NCBI GenBank assembly: GCA_027005175.1
Contig: JALTMC010000448.1
Coordinates: 1-10,988, forward strand
Direction: 5' to 3'
Length of the DNA stretch: 10,988 nt
DNA from: Myxococcales bacterium
Lineage (GTDB): Bacteria; Myxococcota_C; UBA6777
The notes under the pieces are model-generated. The model had not been told where the DNA came from. It did no database searches and was given only the letters and a program-made list of their open reading frames with translations. This document shows, in pieces, positions 1 to 5,500 of this stretch. Within the stretch, counting starts at the first letter, position 1. Each line of letters begins with the position of its first letter. The translations under genes and the position numbers were made by a program.

Positions 1-341
1 TTACTGAGTCGGCCAACAATGATTATTACACGGAGTTGACACAGAGCTATCAAAAGAAACGTGACTTTCTGGTTGATGCTTTAAACGCGGCAGGGTTACG
101 TCCACTTGTTCCTGAGGGGACTTATTTTGTGATCGCAGATACGAGTGCATGGGGATTCGAGGACGATGAGAGCTTTTGCCGTTATCTGGCTACGGAGGTG
201 GGTGTTGTTGCGATTCCACCCTCTTATTTCTACTCTCCTGAGCACAAACACCTGGCTCATCATCTCGCGCGCTTTGCGTTCTGCAAGAAAGATGAGGTGC
301 TGCAAGTCGCTGCAGAACGGCTCGTCAAAGCGAAGAGATAG
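1..341 (+). CDS. PLP-dependent class I/II aminotransferase, kynurenine/methionine aminotransferase type (C-terminal end, partial)
   Basis: The reading frame is open from the left edge (first full codon at base 3) to a TAG stop at 339-341, so only the last 112 residues are present and the start lies outside the window. The visible part has the small-domain pattern of fold-type I aminotransferases of the kynurenine-oxoglutarate / methionine aminotransferase group: a helix with YxxKRD, then PEGTYFVIAD, a GVVAIPPSYFY segment, and a final ARFAFCK strand whose Arg normally binds the substrate alpha-carboxylate. Such enzymes are cytoplasmic and transfer amino groups from methionine, aromatic amino acids or kynurenine to a 2-oxo acid. 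The exact substrate cannot be read from this fragment. It converges on gloB, with 47 bp between the two stop codons. The family is fairly secure; the specificity is inferred. Confidence 0.88.
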   Translation, partial: TESANNDYYTELTQSYQKKRDFLVDALNAAGLRPLVPEGTYFVIADTSAWGFEDDESFCRYLATEVGVVAIPPSYFYSPEHKHLAHHLARFAFCKKDEVLQVAAERLVKAKR

Positions 342-380
342 CAAGAGATAGCAAGAGATAGCAAGAGATAGCAAGAGATG
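331..380. repeat. 10-bp tandem repeat, five copies
   Basis: Five head-to-tail units of GCAAGAGATA run from 331 to 380. The first unit starts CG instead of GC and the last ends in G, while the three middle units are identical. The first unit and one base of the second are coding: they contain the last codons and TAG stop of the aminotransferase. The rest fills the gap before the gloB stop codon on the other strand. The array therefore appears to have grown by slippage at the 3' end of the aminotransferase gene. There is no dyad symmetry, so it is not a terminator. Confidence 0.95.
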
Positions 381-388
381 GCGCCTGA

Positions 389-1171
389 TTAGAAGTTATC
401 TTTTTGTCGTCGGATGGCTTCGAAGACAGCGGCGGGATCGGATATATCGGCACCGGAGGCTTTGGCCGCTTGTTGGATCGCAGGGTTGCCCACGCGTAAG
501 AAGGGGTTGACCTTCCATTCGAGTGCAAGTGTAGTGGGGATGGTGGGCTGGTTGTTGGCCCGGGCGGTGGTGACTTCGCTTTGGAACTGTTGCAGGGCTT
601 CATTGTTGGGGTCAACCGAGAGTGCAAAACGGACGTTGGATGCGGTGTATTCGTGACCACAGTAGACTTTGGTTTTGGGAGGTAACGCGCCGAGTTTTTG
701 GAGTGATTCATGCATTTGGGGAAAGGTCCCTTCAAAAACGCGACCACAACCCGCAGCAAACATGGTGTCACCACATAGCAAGACATTGGAATCTGCAAAG
801 TGGTAGGCGATGTGTCCGAGGGTATGACCCGGGGTAAAGATGACTTCGGCTTCACAGTTGCCCAGCCTTACTTTGTCCCCTTCTTTGAGCCAGTTTGTTA
901 CCTTGTCAATTCGGTGGCTATCTCCCTCATAGGCGTAGACGGTTAAGTTGGGCCAACGCTTGACTAGGTCGGATGTTCCGTTGATATGATCCCAATGATG
1001 GTGAGTAAGCCAGATCGCGCTTGGGGCCAGGTTGAGTTCTTCGAGTTTGGCAAACATCGGCTCAGCATCGGGGCAATCAACGAGTGCGACCTCTCCCGTT
1101 TCCTGGCATTGTAGGATGTAGACATAGTTGTCTGCGAGCTGTGGAAACAAGGTTACGTTAAGTTGGCTCAT
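389..1171 (-). CDS. gloB: Hydroxyacylglutathione hydrolase (glyoxalase II)
   Basis: This 260-residue cytoplasmic metallo-beta-lactamase-fold enzyme hydrolyses S-D-lactoylglutathione to D-lactate and glutathione, the second step of methylglyoxal detoxification. The full binuclear metal site is visible: T-H57-x-H59-x-D61-H62, H116 in PGHTLGH, D135 in CGDTMF and H173 in CGHEYT. The GCGRVFEG loop typical of glyoxalase II follows D135. The C-terminal helical domain that binds glutathione is present (NPFLR near 223, ending RRQKDNF), and the length matches the family. I chose the ATG at 1171 because it is preceded by a GAGAGG Shine-Dalgarno at good spacing and gives the usual MSQLNVTLFPQL start; an upstream in-frame ATG at 1225 would add 18 low-complexity residues. 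The SDR gene lies 93 bp upstream on the same strand with no clear terminator between, so co-transcription is possible. No glyoxalase I is in view. Confidence 0.95.
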   Translation of the reverse strand: MSQLNVTLFPQLADNYVYILQCQETGEVALVDCPDAEPMFAKLEELNLAPSAIWLTHHHWDHINGTSDLVKRWPNLTVYAYEGDSHRIDKVTNWLKEGDKVRLGNCEAEVIFTPGHTLGHIAYHFADSNVLLCGDTMFAAGCGRVFEGTFPQMHESLQKLGALPPKTKVYCGHEYTASNVRFALSVDPNNEALQQFQSEVTTARANNQPTIPTTLALEWKVNPFLRVGNPAIQQAAKASGADISDPAAVFEAIRRQKDNF

Positions 1172-1264
1172 CTTTTTTTCCTCTCTTGGGGCTTGTCCTT
1201 CGACTGGTTCTCTTGGGGATCTCATTTTCTGCTGTTGACTCGTGTCTCTTCCAGACAGGGGCTT

Positions 1265-2224
1265 TCAGCTCAAAGCTTCGTAGGTGATTCCTGTGGCTTT
1301 GACGGACAACTCCCAGAGTTTTTGGGCATCCTCCTTGTTGTGGGAACGTCGGCTGGAGCGGACTTTGGTGGGGGCCCCTGCCAACTCTTGGAACCCACGT
1401 GGTCCGATGTAGTCACCGCCGTTCACCTCGGGTGCTGTGGAGGCATAGAGATTGGTAAGTGCTCCTTGACTGACACGTTGGGCAAACATTCGATTCCATA
1501 AACTCCATATGATTTCACCCCATCTGGAGCCCTTCATACGAGGGGCCGCCATTTGTAAGTTTGTCGAGGTATAACCCGGATGACAGGCCACACAGATGGT
1601 ATCTGCGTCAACGGCTTCGAGCTTACGCTGCAATTCATAGGTGAACAACAGATTGGCCAGCTTGCTTTGACAATAGGAGAGCCACTTGGAGTAACGTTTT
1701 TCCCAATGGATGTCGTGAAAACGAATTCTACCGCCTTTGTGAGCGAGGCTGCTGACATTGACTATGCGTGATCCTGGCGTTGTGAGAATCGTTGGAAGTA
1801 GCTGTCCGGTGAGGGCGAAGTGTCCAAAGTGGTTGGTTCCAATCTGCATCTCAAAACCATCGGCGGTCTTTGTATAAGGCAGTGCCATGACACCAGCATT
1901 GTTGCATAGGATATGTAGCTTCGAGTGACTCTTCAAGAACCCTTCGGCAAATCTTTGAATCGAGTCCAAACTCGCCAAGTCGAGGGGAATAAACTCAAGG
2001 GAGGCGTCGGGCTGCTCACTGTGAATTTCTTTGATGGCTGCGAGGGCTTTGCTCTCTGTACGACAACCCATGACCACATGGGCTCCCTTTCGAGTCAGCT
2101 CTCGCGAGGTCTCAAAGCCAAGGCCACTGTTGGCTCCTGTCACAACAACAACTTTTCCTTCTTGATCGGGAATATTCGCAGTACTCCAGTGCTTTGAGCT
2201 TACTGTAGCTGTGGATTGACTCAT
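1265..2224 (-). CDS. Short-chain dehydrogenase/reductase (SDR), retinol/WW-domain-oxidoreductase-like
   Basis: A 319-residue NAD(P)-dependent oxidoreductase with a Rossmann fold. Visible motifs are the cofactor loop TGANSGLG (29-36), NNAG (108-111), the catalytic Ser in NVSS (158/159), the catalytic Y184-x-x-x-K188 in YCQSK, and HPG (215-217). The sequence around the glycine-rich loop, the CR at the end of strand 2, and the C-terminal DYIGPRGFQELAGAP region are typical of the subgroup that includes retinol dehydrogenases, WW-domain oxidoreductases and protochlorophyllide-reductase-like proteins. The natural substrate is unknown. I chose the ATG at 2224, which has AGGAGAG about 8 bases upstream and leaves a normal N-terminal extension before the Rossmann fold. 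A longer in-frame start at 2341 adds 39 unconserved residues. It lies upstream of gloB on the same strand and is divergent from the secreted-protein gene at 2538. Confidence 0.92.
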   Translation of the reverse strand: MSQSTATVSSKHWSTANIPDQEGKVVVVTGANSGLGFETSRELTRKGAHVVMGCRTESKALAAIKEIHSEQPDASLEFIPLDLASLDSIQRFAEGFLKSHSKLHILCNNAGVMALPYTKTADGFEMQIGTNHFGHFALTGQLLPTILTTPGSRIVNVSSLAHKGGRIRFHDIHWEKRYSKWLSYCQSKLANLLFTYELQRKLEAVDADTICVACHPGYTSTNLQMAAPRMKGSRWGEIIWSLWNRMFAQRVSQGALTNLYASTAPEVNGGDYIGPRGFQELAGAPTKVRSSRRSHNKEDAQKLWELSVKATGITYEALS

Positions 2225-2537
2225 CAGAACTCTCTCCTTTGGGTTCCTGCTGCTCTTTTTCAAGCCAAGGTTAACATTATCGGAAAAGGTGGAGAATTTG
2301 TAGAAGATTCTGGCTCTCTTCTGAAATATCGGCTTTGTCACTCGATGTGTAGCATACTATGAGTTGTTCTTATGGAAAATTTCAGGGATACAGGTTGACT
2401 CTACAAAGATGATTTTGTACCTTGGTCACGTTTGACAGGCATAGAACGCCTGACAGACAACATTTACAGTAAATATCCGGATCTCATTCTTTCTTGATAT
2501 TGAGCTGAAACCTTTTTTGTTTTTTTGAGGAGATACT
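2225..2537. promoter_or_regulatory. Divergent intergenic region between the SDR gene and the secreted-protein gene
   Basis: About 310 bp of AT-richer DNA between two divergent starts, so promoters for both strands should lie here. For the plus-strand gene the best candidate is TTGACT at 2395-2400, a 17-base spacer, and TACCTT at 2418-2423. The -35 is close to consensus and the -10 is poor. TTGACA at 2432-2437 has no good -10 partner; it overlaps a short inverted repeat, CAGGC and GCCTG, around 2436-2452. On the minus strand GATAAT near 2276-2281 could be a -10 for the SDR gene, with a weak -35. GAGGAGAT just upstream of 2538 is a strong ribosome-binding site for the plus-strand gene. Assignments are by eye. 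Confidence 0.35.
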
Positions 2538-3392
2538 ATGAAGAAAAGCTTGACTCTGACCCTTCTCATCTGTGGCATGATGTGGTCCTCTTGGGCCAGT
2601 GCTGGCTCCGCTGGTACCTATGCTTTGGATAAGAAACCATTGCTCGCAAAAATGCAAGCACGAATCGCGAAGATGCCACCCAAGCGCCGTGGGTTTGCCG
2701 GCATGATGATCGCAATGATTAAGGGCATGAAAATGAACATCGCTCTTGCCAAAGACGGTCGTGCCAGCATGTCGATGAAGATGGTGATGTTTGGTCGTCC
2801 TCGTATTCAAAACAGTTTGGGTTCCTGGAAAACATCAGGTAACACTGTTCTAATTAATGTGAAGCCTCAGGCAAACGCACGTCGTCGTCGTCGTCGCCCC
2901 CGCAGAAACCAGGCTCTTCGTTGCAGTATCCTGAATGGTGGTAAACGATTGGCTTGTGTCAATACAAGTCGTCGTAAAAAAGAAACGATGTTCTTTGATA
3001 AAGTTTCTGAAAATGCTGTGATTGTTGCTGTTGCAAAGCCCAAAGTTCGTGTTGCTGCAAAGCCCAAAGTTCGTGTTGCTGTTGCGAAGCCCAAGAAGCT
3101 TAGTCTGAAAGAAACAGCCGCAGTCGCAGCCAAAAAGGCACGGGTTGCAGCAGCGGTTGCGGCAGCCGCCAAAAAAGCAGCGGCAGCAGCCGCCGCCGTT
3201 GCCAAACGTGCTAACGCAGCAGCAGCCGCAGCCAGCCGACGTGCTGTTGCAACAGAAGCAGCCGCCAAAGCAGCACAAGTGGCAGCCAATGCAGCCGCAG
3301 AAGCACTCATCGCAGCCAAGCTCAAAGAAGTTCCAGCAAAAGTAGCTCCAGTTAAAGCAGCTCCCGCAGTGACCAAACCTGCTCAACGATAA
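2538..3392 (+). CDS. Secreted protein with small globular domain and long Ala/Lys-rich C-terminal tail
   Basis: A 284-residue protein with no family I can name. Residues 1-22 form a Sec signal peptide ending A-S-A, cleaved before GSAG. Residues 25-157 form a compact domain with GTY near 26, DK at 31-32, a Met-rich helix (many M between 46 and 84), GSW at 95-97 and a Cys pair C129/C140 in the pattern RC...RLxC. The layout suggests a small beta-barrel of the lipocalin-like type, which is inference. An Arg-rich stretch (115-123) is encoded largely by CGT repeats. Residues 166-187 hold tandem AKPKVRVA units, and 190-284 is Ala/Lys/Val-rich, like a TolA or histone-H1-type helical or wall-associated tail. 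GAGGAGAT lies just before the ATG at 2538. The domain is related to the C-terminal part of the facing minus-strand protein at 3767-4696. It could bind envelope polymers or nucleic acid through the basic tail, but nothing proves this. Confidence 0.8.
   Translation: MKKSLTLTLLICGMMWSSWASAGSAGTYALDKKPLLAKMQARIAKMPPKRRGFAGMMIAMIKGMKMNIALAKDGRASMSMKMVMFGRPRIQNSLGSWKTSGNTVLINVKPQANARRRRRRPRRNQALRCSILNGGKRLACVNTSRRKKETMFFDKVSENAVIVAVAKPKVRVAAKPKVRVAVAKPKKLSLKETAAVAAKKARVAAAVAAAAKKAAAAAAAVAKRANAAAAAASRRAVATEAAAKAAQVAANAAAEALIAAKLKEVPAKVAPVKAAPAVTKPAQR
3033..3080 (+). repeat. Perfect 24-bp tandem duplication inside the Ala/Lys-rich protein gene
   Basis: Bases 3033-3056 and 3057-3080 are identical and encode two AKPKVRVA units in frame. 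A third, diverged partial copy follows at about 3083 (AKPKKLS). Perfect identity at DNA level indicates a recent duplication in the hinge between the globular domain and the Ala-rich tail. Confidence 0.95.
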
Positions 3393-3456
3393 GTCCCTCT
3401 TGTCTTCCTGCCTACAAACTTGTCAAAGATAACACCCTCGCCCATCCCATGCGACC

Positions 3457-3489
3457 TTGGAAGCCTTCCAACGTAAGCTCTTTCTTTTT
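3457..3489 (+). terminator. Candidate intrinsic terminator for the 2538 gene
   Basis: TTGGAAG at 3457-3463 and CTTCCAA at 3465-3471 form an inverted repeat (practical stem of 6 bp, 3-base loop). It lies about 65 bases after the stop codon. A T-rich run, CTTTCTTTTTA, follows, but about 9 bases beyond the stem, which is farther than in a classic terminator. It may simply be chance symmetry next to the repeat region. Confidence 0.3.
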
Positions 3490-3808
3490 ACGGAGAATGA
3501 GTACGTTTATCCCATCATGAGGGAAGGGGCCATCATATCGTTGTTTTGCATCTGCATTCGTGCTTGTGGAAAACGCTGGAGAGCTGCTTTTGGCGCTTCG
3601 ATTTGGGTTGCTTTGTATCTGCATTCATGCTTGTGGAGAGCGAAGGCGATTGGATACATGCTGATGACGCATATGACCGTGCTGCTTTGCATCTGCATTT
3701 GTGCTTGTGGAGAACGAGTGGCTTATTCCACCATGAGGCAATATTGGAAAAGTGCCGTAGGAGTTCTTATTTCTTTTTGCGGAGAACGAGTGGCTTATTC
3801 CACCAAGT
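3481..3808. repeat. Degenerate interspersed repeats (two unit types) downstream of the C2-protein gene
   Basis: Unit A is built around CGGAGAACGAGTGGCTTATT-CCACCATGAG. It occurs at 3481-3523 (diverged, with a leading TTTCTTTTT), at 3708-3737, and at 3770-3805 (again with TTTCTTTTT). Unit B, about 35 bp built around CTTTGCATCTGCATT-GTGCTTGTGGA, occurs at 3541-3575, 3608-3642 and 3682-3716, with 4-5 differences between copies. The third B copy runs straight into the second A copy. The A copy at 3770-3805 is the authentic 3' end of the minus-strand C2-protein gene (codons for WNKPLVLRKKK and stop), so the other A copies look like duplicated and decayed gene ends. No convincing protein is encoded across the array. 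Confidence 0.8.
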
Positions 3809-4696
3809 ACAGATCAAGCGATGGTAGAGGTATCGGCATCGATTGCCTCTTCTTCCTTTGCTGTTTTTGTTTTGAAGGAGAAGCTTGTATCCCTGGATTT
3901 CCCAACGTCCTTCTATCTTTCGTCGGATAGACTGGCCGCCAGGGCGGGCTTCGATATTCATTCTCATTTGCAAGTTGGCTGTTAGCTTCAGAGAAACCTT
4001 CATCGACTGTATCTCTGTGATAGCTCGCTGTCTTTGTTGGAGTGACATTCTCTTGAGGTTGTGCTGCATCAACGCAAGAGTGGTGGCTTTATCCATCTGG
4101 TAGGAGCCAATCACTTGCTTTGGTGTCACTGGGCTCACAGGTTTGATACCAAGCCTGAGATGATACACACGACCAAATCGCAAGGATATCACACCTCCCA
4201 TCATGAGATGTCGCTTGGAGAGGCTTGTGATGGTGTGAGAGCCAATCAAATCGTGGGATCTGAGATCTCTGTCATACACATAAATTTCCAGGTAGGAGTT
4301 GCGAGAGAGCTTGAGAGTTGCTGACTTTTCCCATGTGGGGGAGAGGGTGTTCTTTCTTTTTTTGGTCTTTAGAATGATCTTGCCAGCGAGCTTGACCATC
4401 GCGAAGGGATCAGGCATACAAGTTGGTCCTTTGCTCCACTTTAAGCCGACTGTTGAAATCGCTGTCTCCCAGAAAGGCGTGGTATAGGTCTTTGCCATCA
4501 AGCGTTGGGTCAGTTTACGAAACATCTTGCGTTTGAAAAGACAACCAAGATCCCAAAGCTTTCCCGACGCTTTGGTTGGCAAGATCTTAGCTCCAGCGAT
4601 GGTCACTTCATACACCTCTTGGGCTGAGGAGATCTCTGGAGTTGTCAGTAGGCTTCCAAGACATAAACAAAGAGCAAGGATCTGGCTTTTTCTCAT
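3767..4696 (-). CDS. Secreted C2-domain protein with C-terminal domain related to the facing 2538 gene product
   Basis: A 309-residue exported protein. Residues 1-25 are a Sec signal peptide ending S-S-A. Residues 28-157 look like a C2 domain, a beta-sandwich known for Ca2+-dependent lipid or ligand binding. It has a first strand EVTIAGAKILPT, a WD at 48-49, PDPF at 95-98, NTLSPTW at 116-122, and YDRDLRSHDLIG at 141-152. Potential Ca2+ ligands are D49, D96, D142, D144 and D149. An insertion of about 45 residues with C52 and C93 sits between the first strand and PDPF. Residues 196-306 repeat the small domain of the 2538 protein: GSY (197-199), DK (202-203), a Met-containing helix, GRW (263-265) and RC287...RLxC296. 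The ATG at 4696 has GAGAG at slightly better spacing than the adjacent ATG at 4699. The last codons lie within a repeat copied downstream. The C2 call is from motifs; the function is unknown. Confidence 0.8.
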   Translation of the reverse strand: MRKSQILALCLCLGSLLTTPEISSAQEVYEVTIAGAKILPTKASGKLWDLGCLFKRKMFRKLTQRLMAKTYTTPFWETAISTVGLKWSKGPTCMPDPFAMVKLAGKIILKTKKRKNTLSPTWEKSATLKLSRNSYLEIYVYDRDLRSHDLIGSHTITSLSKRHLMMGGVISLRFGRVYHLRLGIKPVSPVTPKQVIGSYQMDKATTLALMQHNLKRMSLQQRQRAITEIQSMKVSLKLTANLQMRMNIEARPGGQSIRRKIEGRWEIQGYKLLLQNKNSKGRRGNRCRYLYHRLICTWWNKPLVLRKKK

Positions 4697-4899
4697 CATT
4701 CTCTCGCTTTGTGATATCCATTGTGTTCTGAAACATTGAATATCTTCTCTATATCATATCTTTGTGATGGGTGTTTGTTGTAGTAATACTTATGTCATGA
4801 TAGGCTTGTCACAAGCGACAAATTCTGTCTTGTACGCTTCATTGCCTGAGATAAAGGTTGATGGGCATAACATCTTGCCACACAATGGGGAACAATATA

Positions 4900-5112
4900 A
4901 TGGCGAAATTGTACTTCTGGCAGGGAGAAGCTTTGCTGGTCCTCAGTTTGTTGCGATTGTTGGCTCTGAACATGGTGCTATGGCTGAGACATCAAGTGCT
5001 GAGCAACAAGCGAATGAAAAAGTGGGAATGGAAACAATGGCTGCGCTGGATAGGAAAGATGGTTGAACAGTTCGTTGACCTGAGCGTCATGGGAGGGCTA
5101 GCAGAGATATGA
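4900..5112 (+). CDS. Doubtful small ORF, possible single-pass membrane protein
   Basis: A 70-residue frame starting with ATG at 4900, preceded by GGGGAA (4887-4892) at plausible spacing. It has a Leu-rich hydrophobic stretch at about residues 10-30, interrupted by Arg, and then a basic Trp-rich segment with repeated W-x-W or W-x-x-W spacing. This could be a short membrane protein. Alternatively it could be the decayed C-terminal end of an IS4-type transposase, which often ends with a hydrophobic LLALN-like helix followed by basic residues. I cannot confirm either reading. An overlapping frame from 4764 to 5066 is also open and weakens the case for a real gene. The frame could be open by chance. 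Confidence 0.25.
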   Translation: MAKLYFWQGEALLVLSLLRLLALNMVLWLRHQVLSNKRMKKWEWKQWLRWIGKMVEQFVDLSVMGGLAEI

Positions 5113-5334
5113 AGTAGGCCGCATTTCGATTCGTTGGGCTGTAAAAAAATGCGAGCTTCTGCTCATCCCTCTGTAGCTATCGGAAGGTCGTCCATGTCTC
5201 ACATGGATGAATCGGGAGAGGTACGTCCTTTCTATTGCCCATGCTTCCGGTCCTTCCTCTTCCACCATAAACAAATCAAGTCTGGTGGACTAGGTTATTC
5301 TACTATAAACCTACCAATGCTTCTATTTGAGATC

Positions 5335-5361
5335 CACGAATGGCACGAATAAAACACGAAT
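5335..5361. repeat. Three direct copies of CACGAAT
   Basis: CACGAAT occurs at 5335-5341, 5344-5350 and 5355-5361, start-to-start spacing 9 and 11 bases. The cluster lies in the gene-free stretch downstream of the propeller lipoprotein gene. It could be a protein-binding cluster or decayed simple repeat. Confidence 0.6.
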
Positions 5362-5394
5362 GGGGAGGAAGGAATCACTGCATTCCAGTTGTCC

Positions 5395-5411
5395 AGCCCC
5401 GCCTCGGGGCT
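5395..5411. other. GC-rich hairpin downstream of the propeller lipoprotein gene
   Basis: AGCCCCG and CGGGGCT form a perfect 7-bp stem with a 3-base loop, about 90 bases beyond the stop of the minus-strand propeller gene. It could end or protect that transcript, but no T-run follows on the minus strand. A weaker hairpin, CCTCG with CGAGG (5445-5464), lies closer to the stop. Confidence 0.35.
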
Positions 5412-5500
5412 TATACCCAGGCTATATCTTCTTTGGCTTTCCAACCTCGTACTTGAGTGCGAGGGGTCATAAAGAGGGTGAAGACCAACATTCCAAGGTG

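Larger units (their letters stand above)
4697..5500. other. Long intergenic stretch with hairpins and short direct repeats, no convincing gene
   Basis: About 800 bp between the start of the C2-protein gene and the 3' end of the propeller lipoprotein gene. The left end must hold the promoter of the minus-strand C2 gene. One doubtful small ORF (4900-5112) is listed separately. Inverted repeats seen: CGCATTT 5120-5126 with AAATGCG 5147-5153; TCCATGT 5191-5197 with ACATGGA 5201-5207, extendable to about 10 pairs with one G-U; TCCACCA 5261-5267 with TGGTGGA 5283-5289; AGCCCCG 5395-5401 with CGGGGCT 5405-5411; and CCTCG 5445-5449 with CGAGG 5460-5464. CACGAAT occurs three times at 5335-5361. None is followed by a good T-run on either strand. 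Confidence 0.5.

Noticed and set aside
325-855. Minus-strand 176-residue frame
   Set aside because: A shadow of gloB in another frame, Pro/Ser-rich with no recognisable domain.
2432-2460. TTGACA as a consensus promoter for the 2538 gene
   Set aside because: No -10-like hexamer lies 16-18 bases downstream; TTGACT at 2395 with TACCTT is a better, though weak, pair.
2850-3386. Long minus-strand frames (169 and 178 residues), one Ala-rich and one Cys/Gly-rich
   Set aside because: They are antisense shadows of the repetitive Ala/Lys-rich gene, with no ribosome-binding site; the plus frame has a signal peptide and a strong Shine-Dalgarno.
3541-3716. CRISPR-like array: three 35-bp repeats with spacers of 32 and 39 bp
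   Set aside because: The repeats differ at 4-5 positions each, there are only three, no cas genes are near, and the last runs directly into a copy of a gene's 3' end.
3457-3930. Plus-strand 157-residue frame over the repeats
   Set aside because: It is mostly repeat DNA read in one frame, runs antisense into the C2-protein gene and shows no coherent domain.
4764-5066. Plus-strand 100-residue frame in the gene-free stretch
   Set aside because: No good ribosome-binding site and no recognisable features; it overlaps another equally doubtful frame.
5191-5207. TCCATGT/ACATGGA hairpin as an intrinsic terminator
   Set aside because: No T-run follows on either strand and no gene ends next to it.
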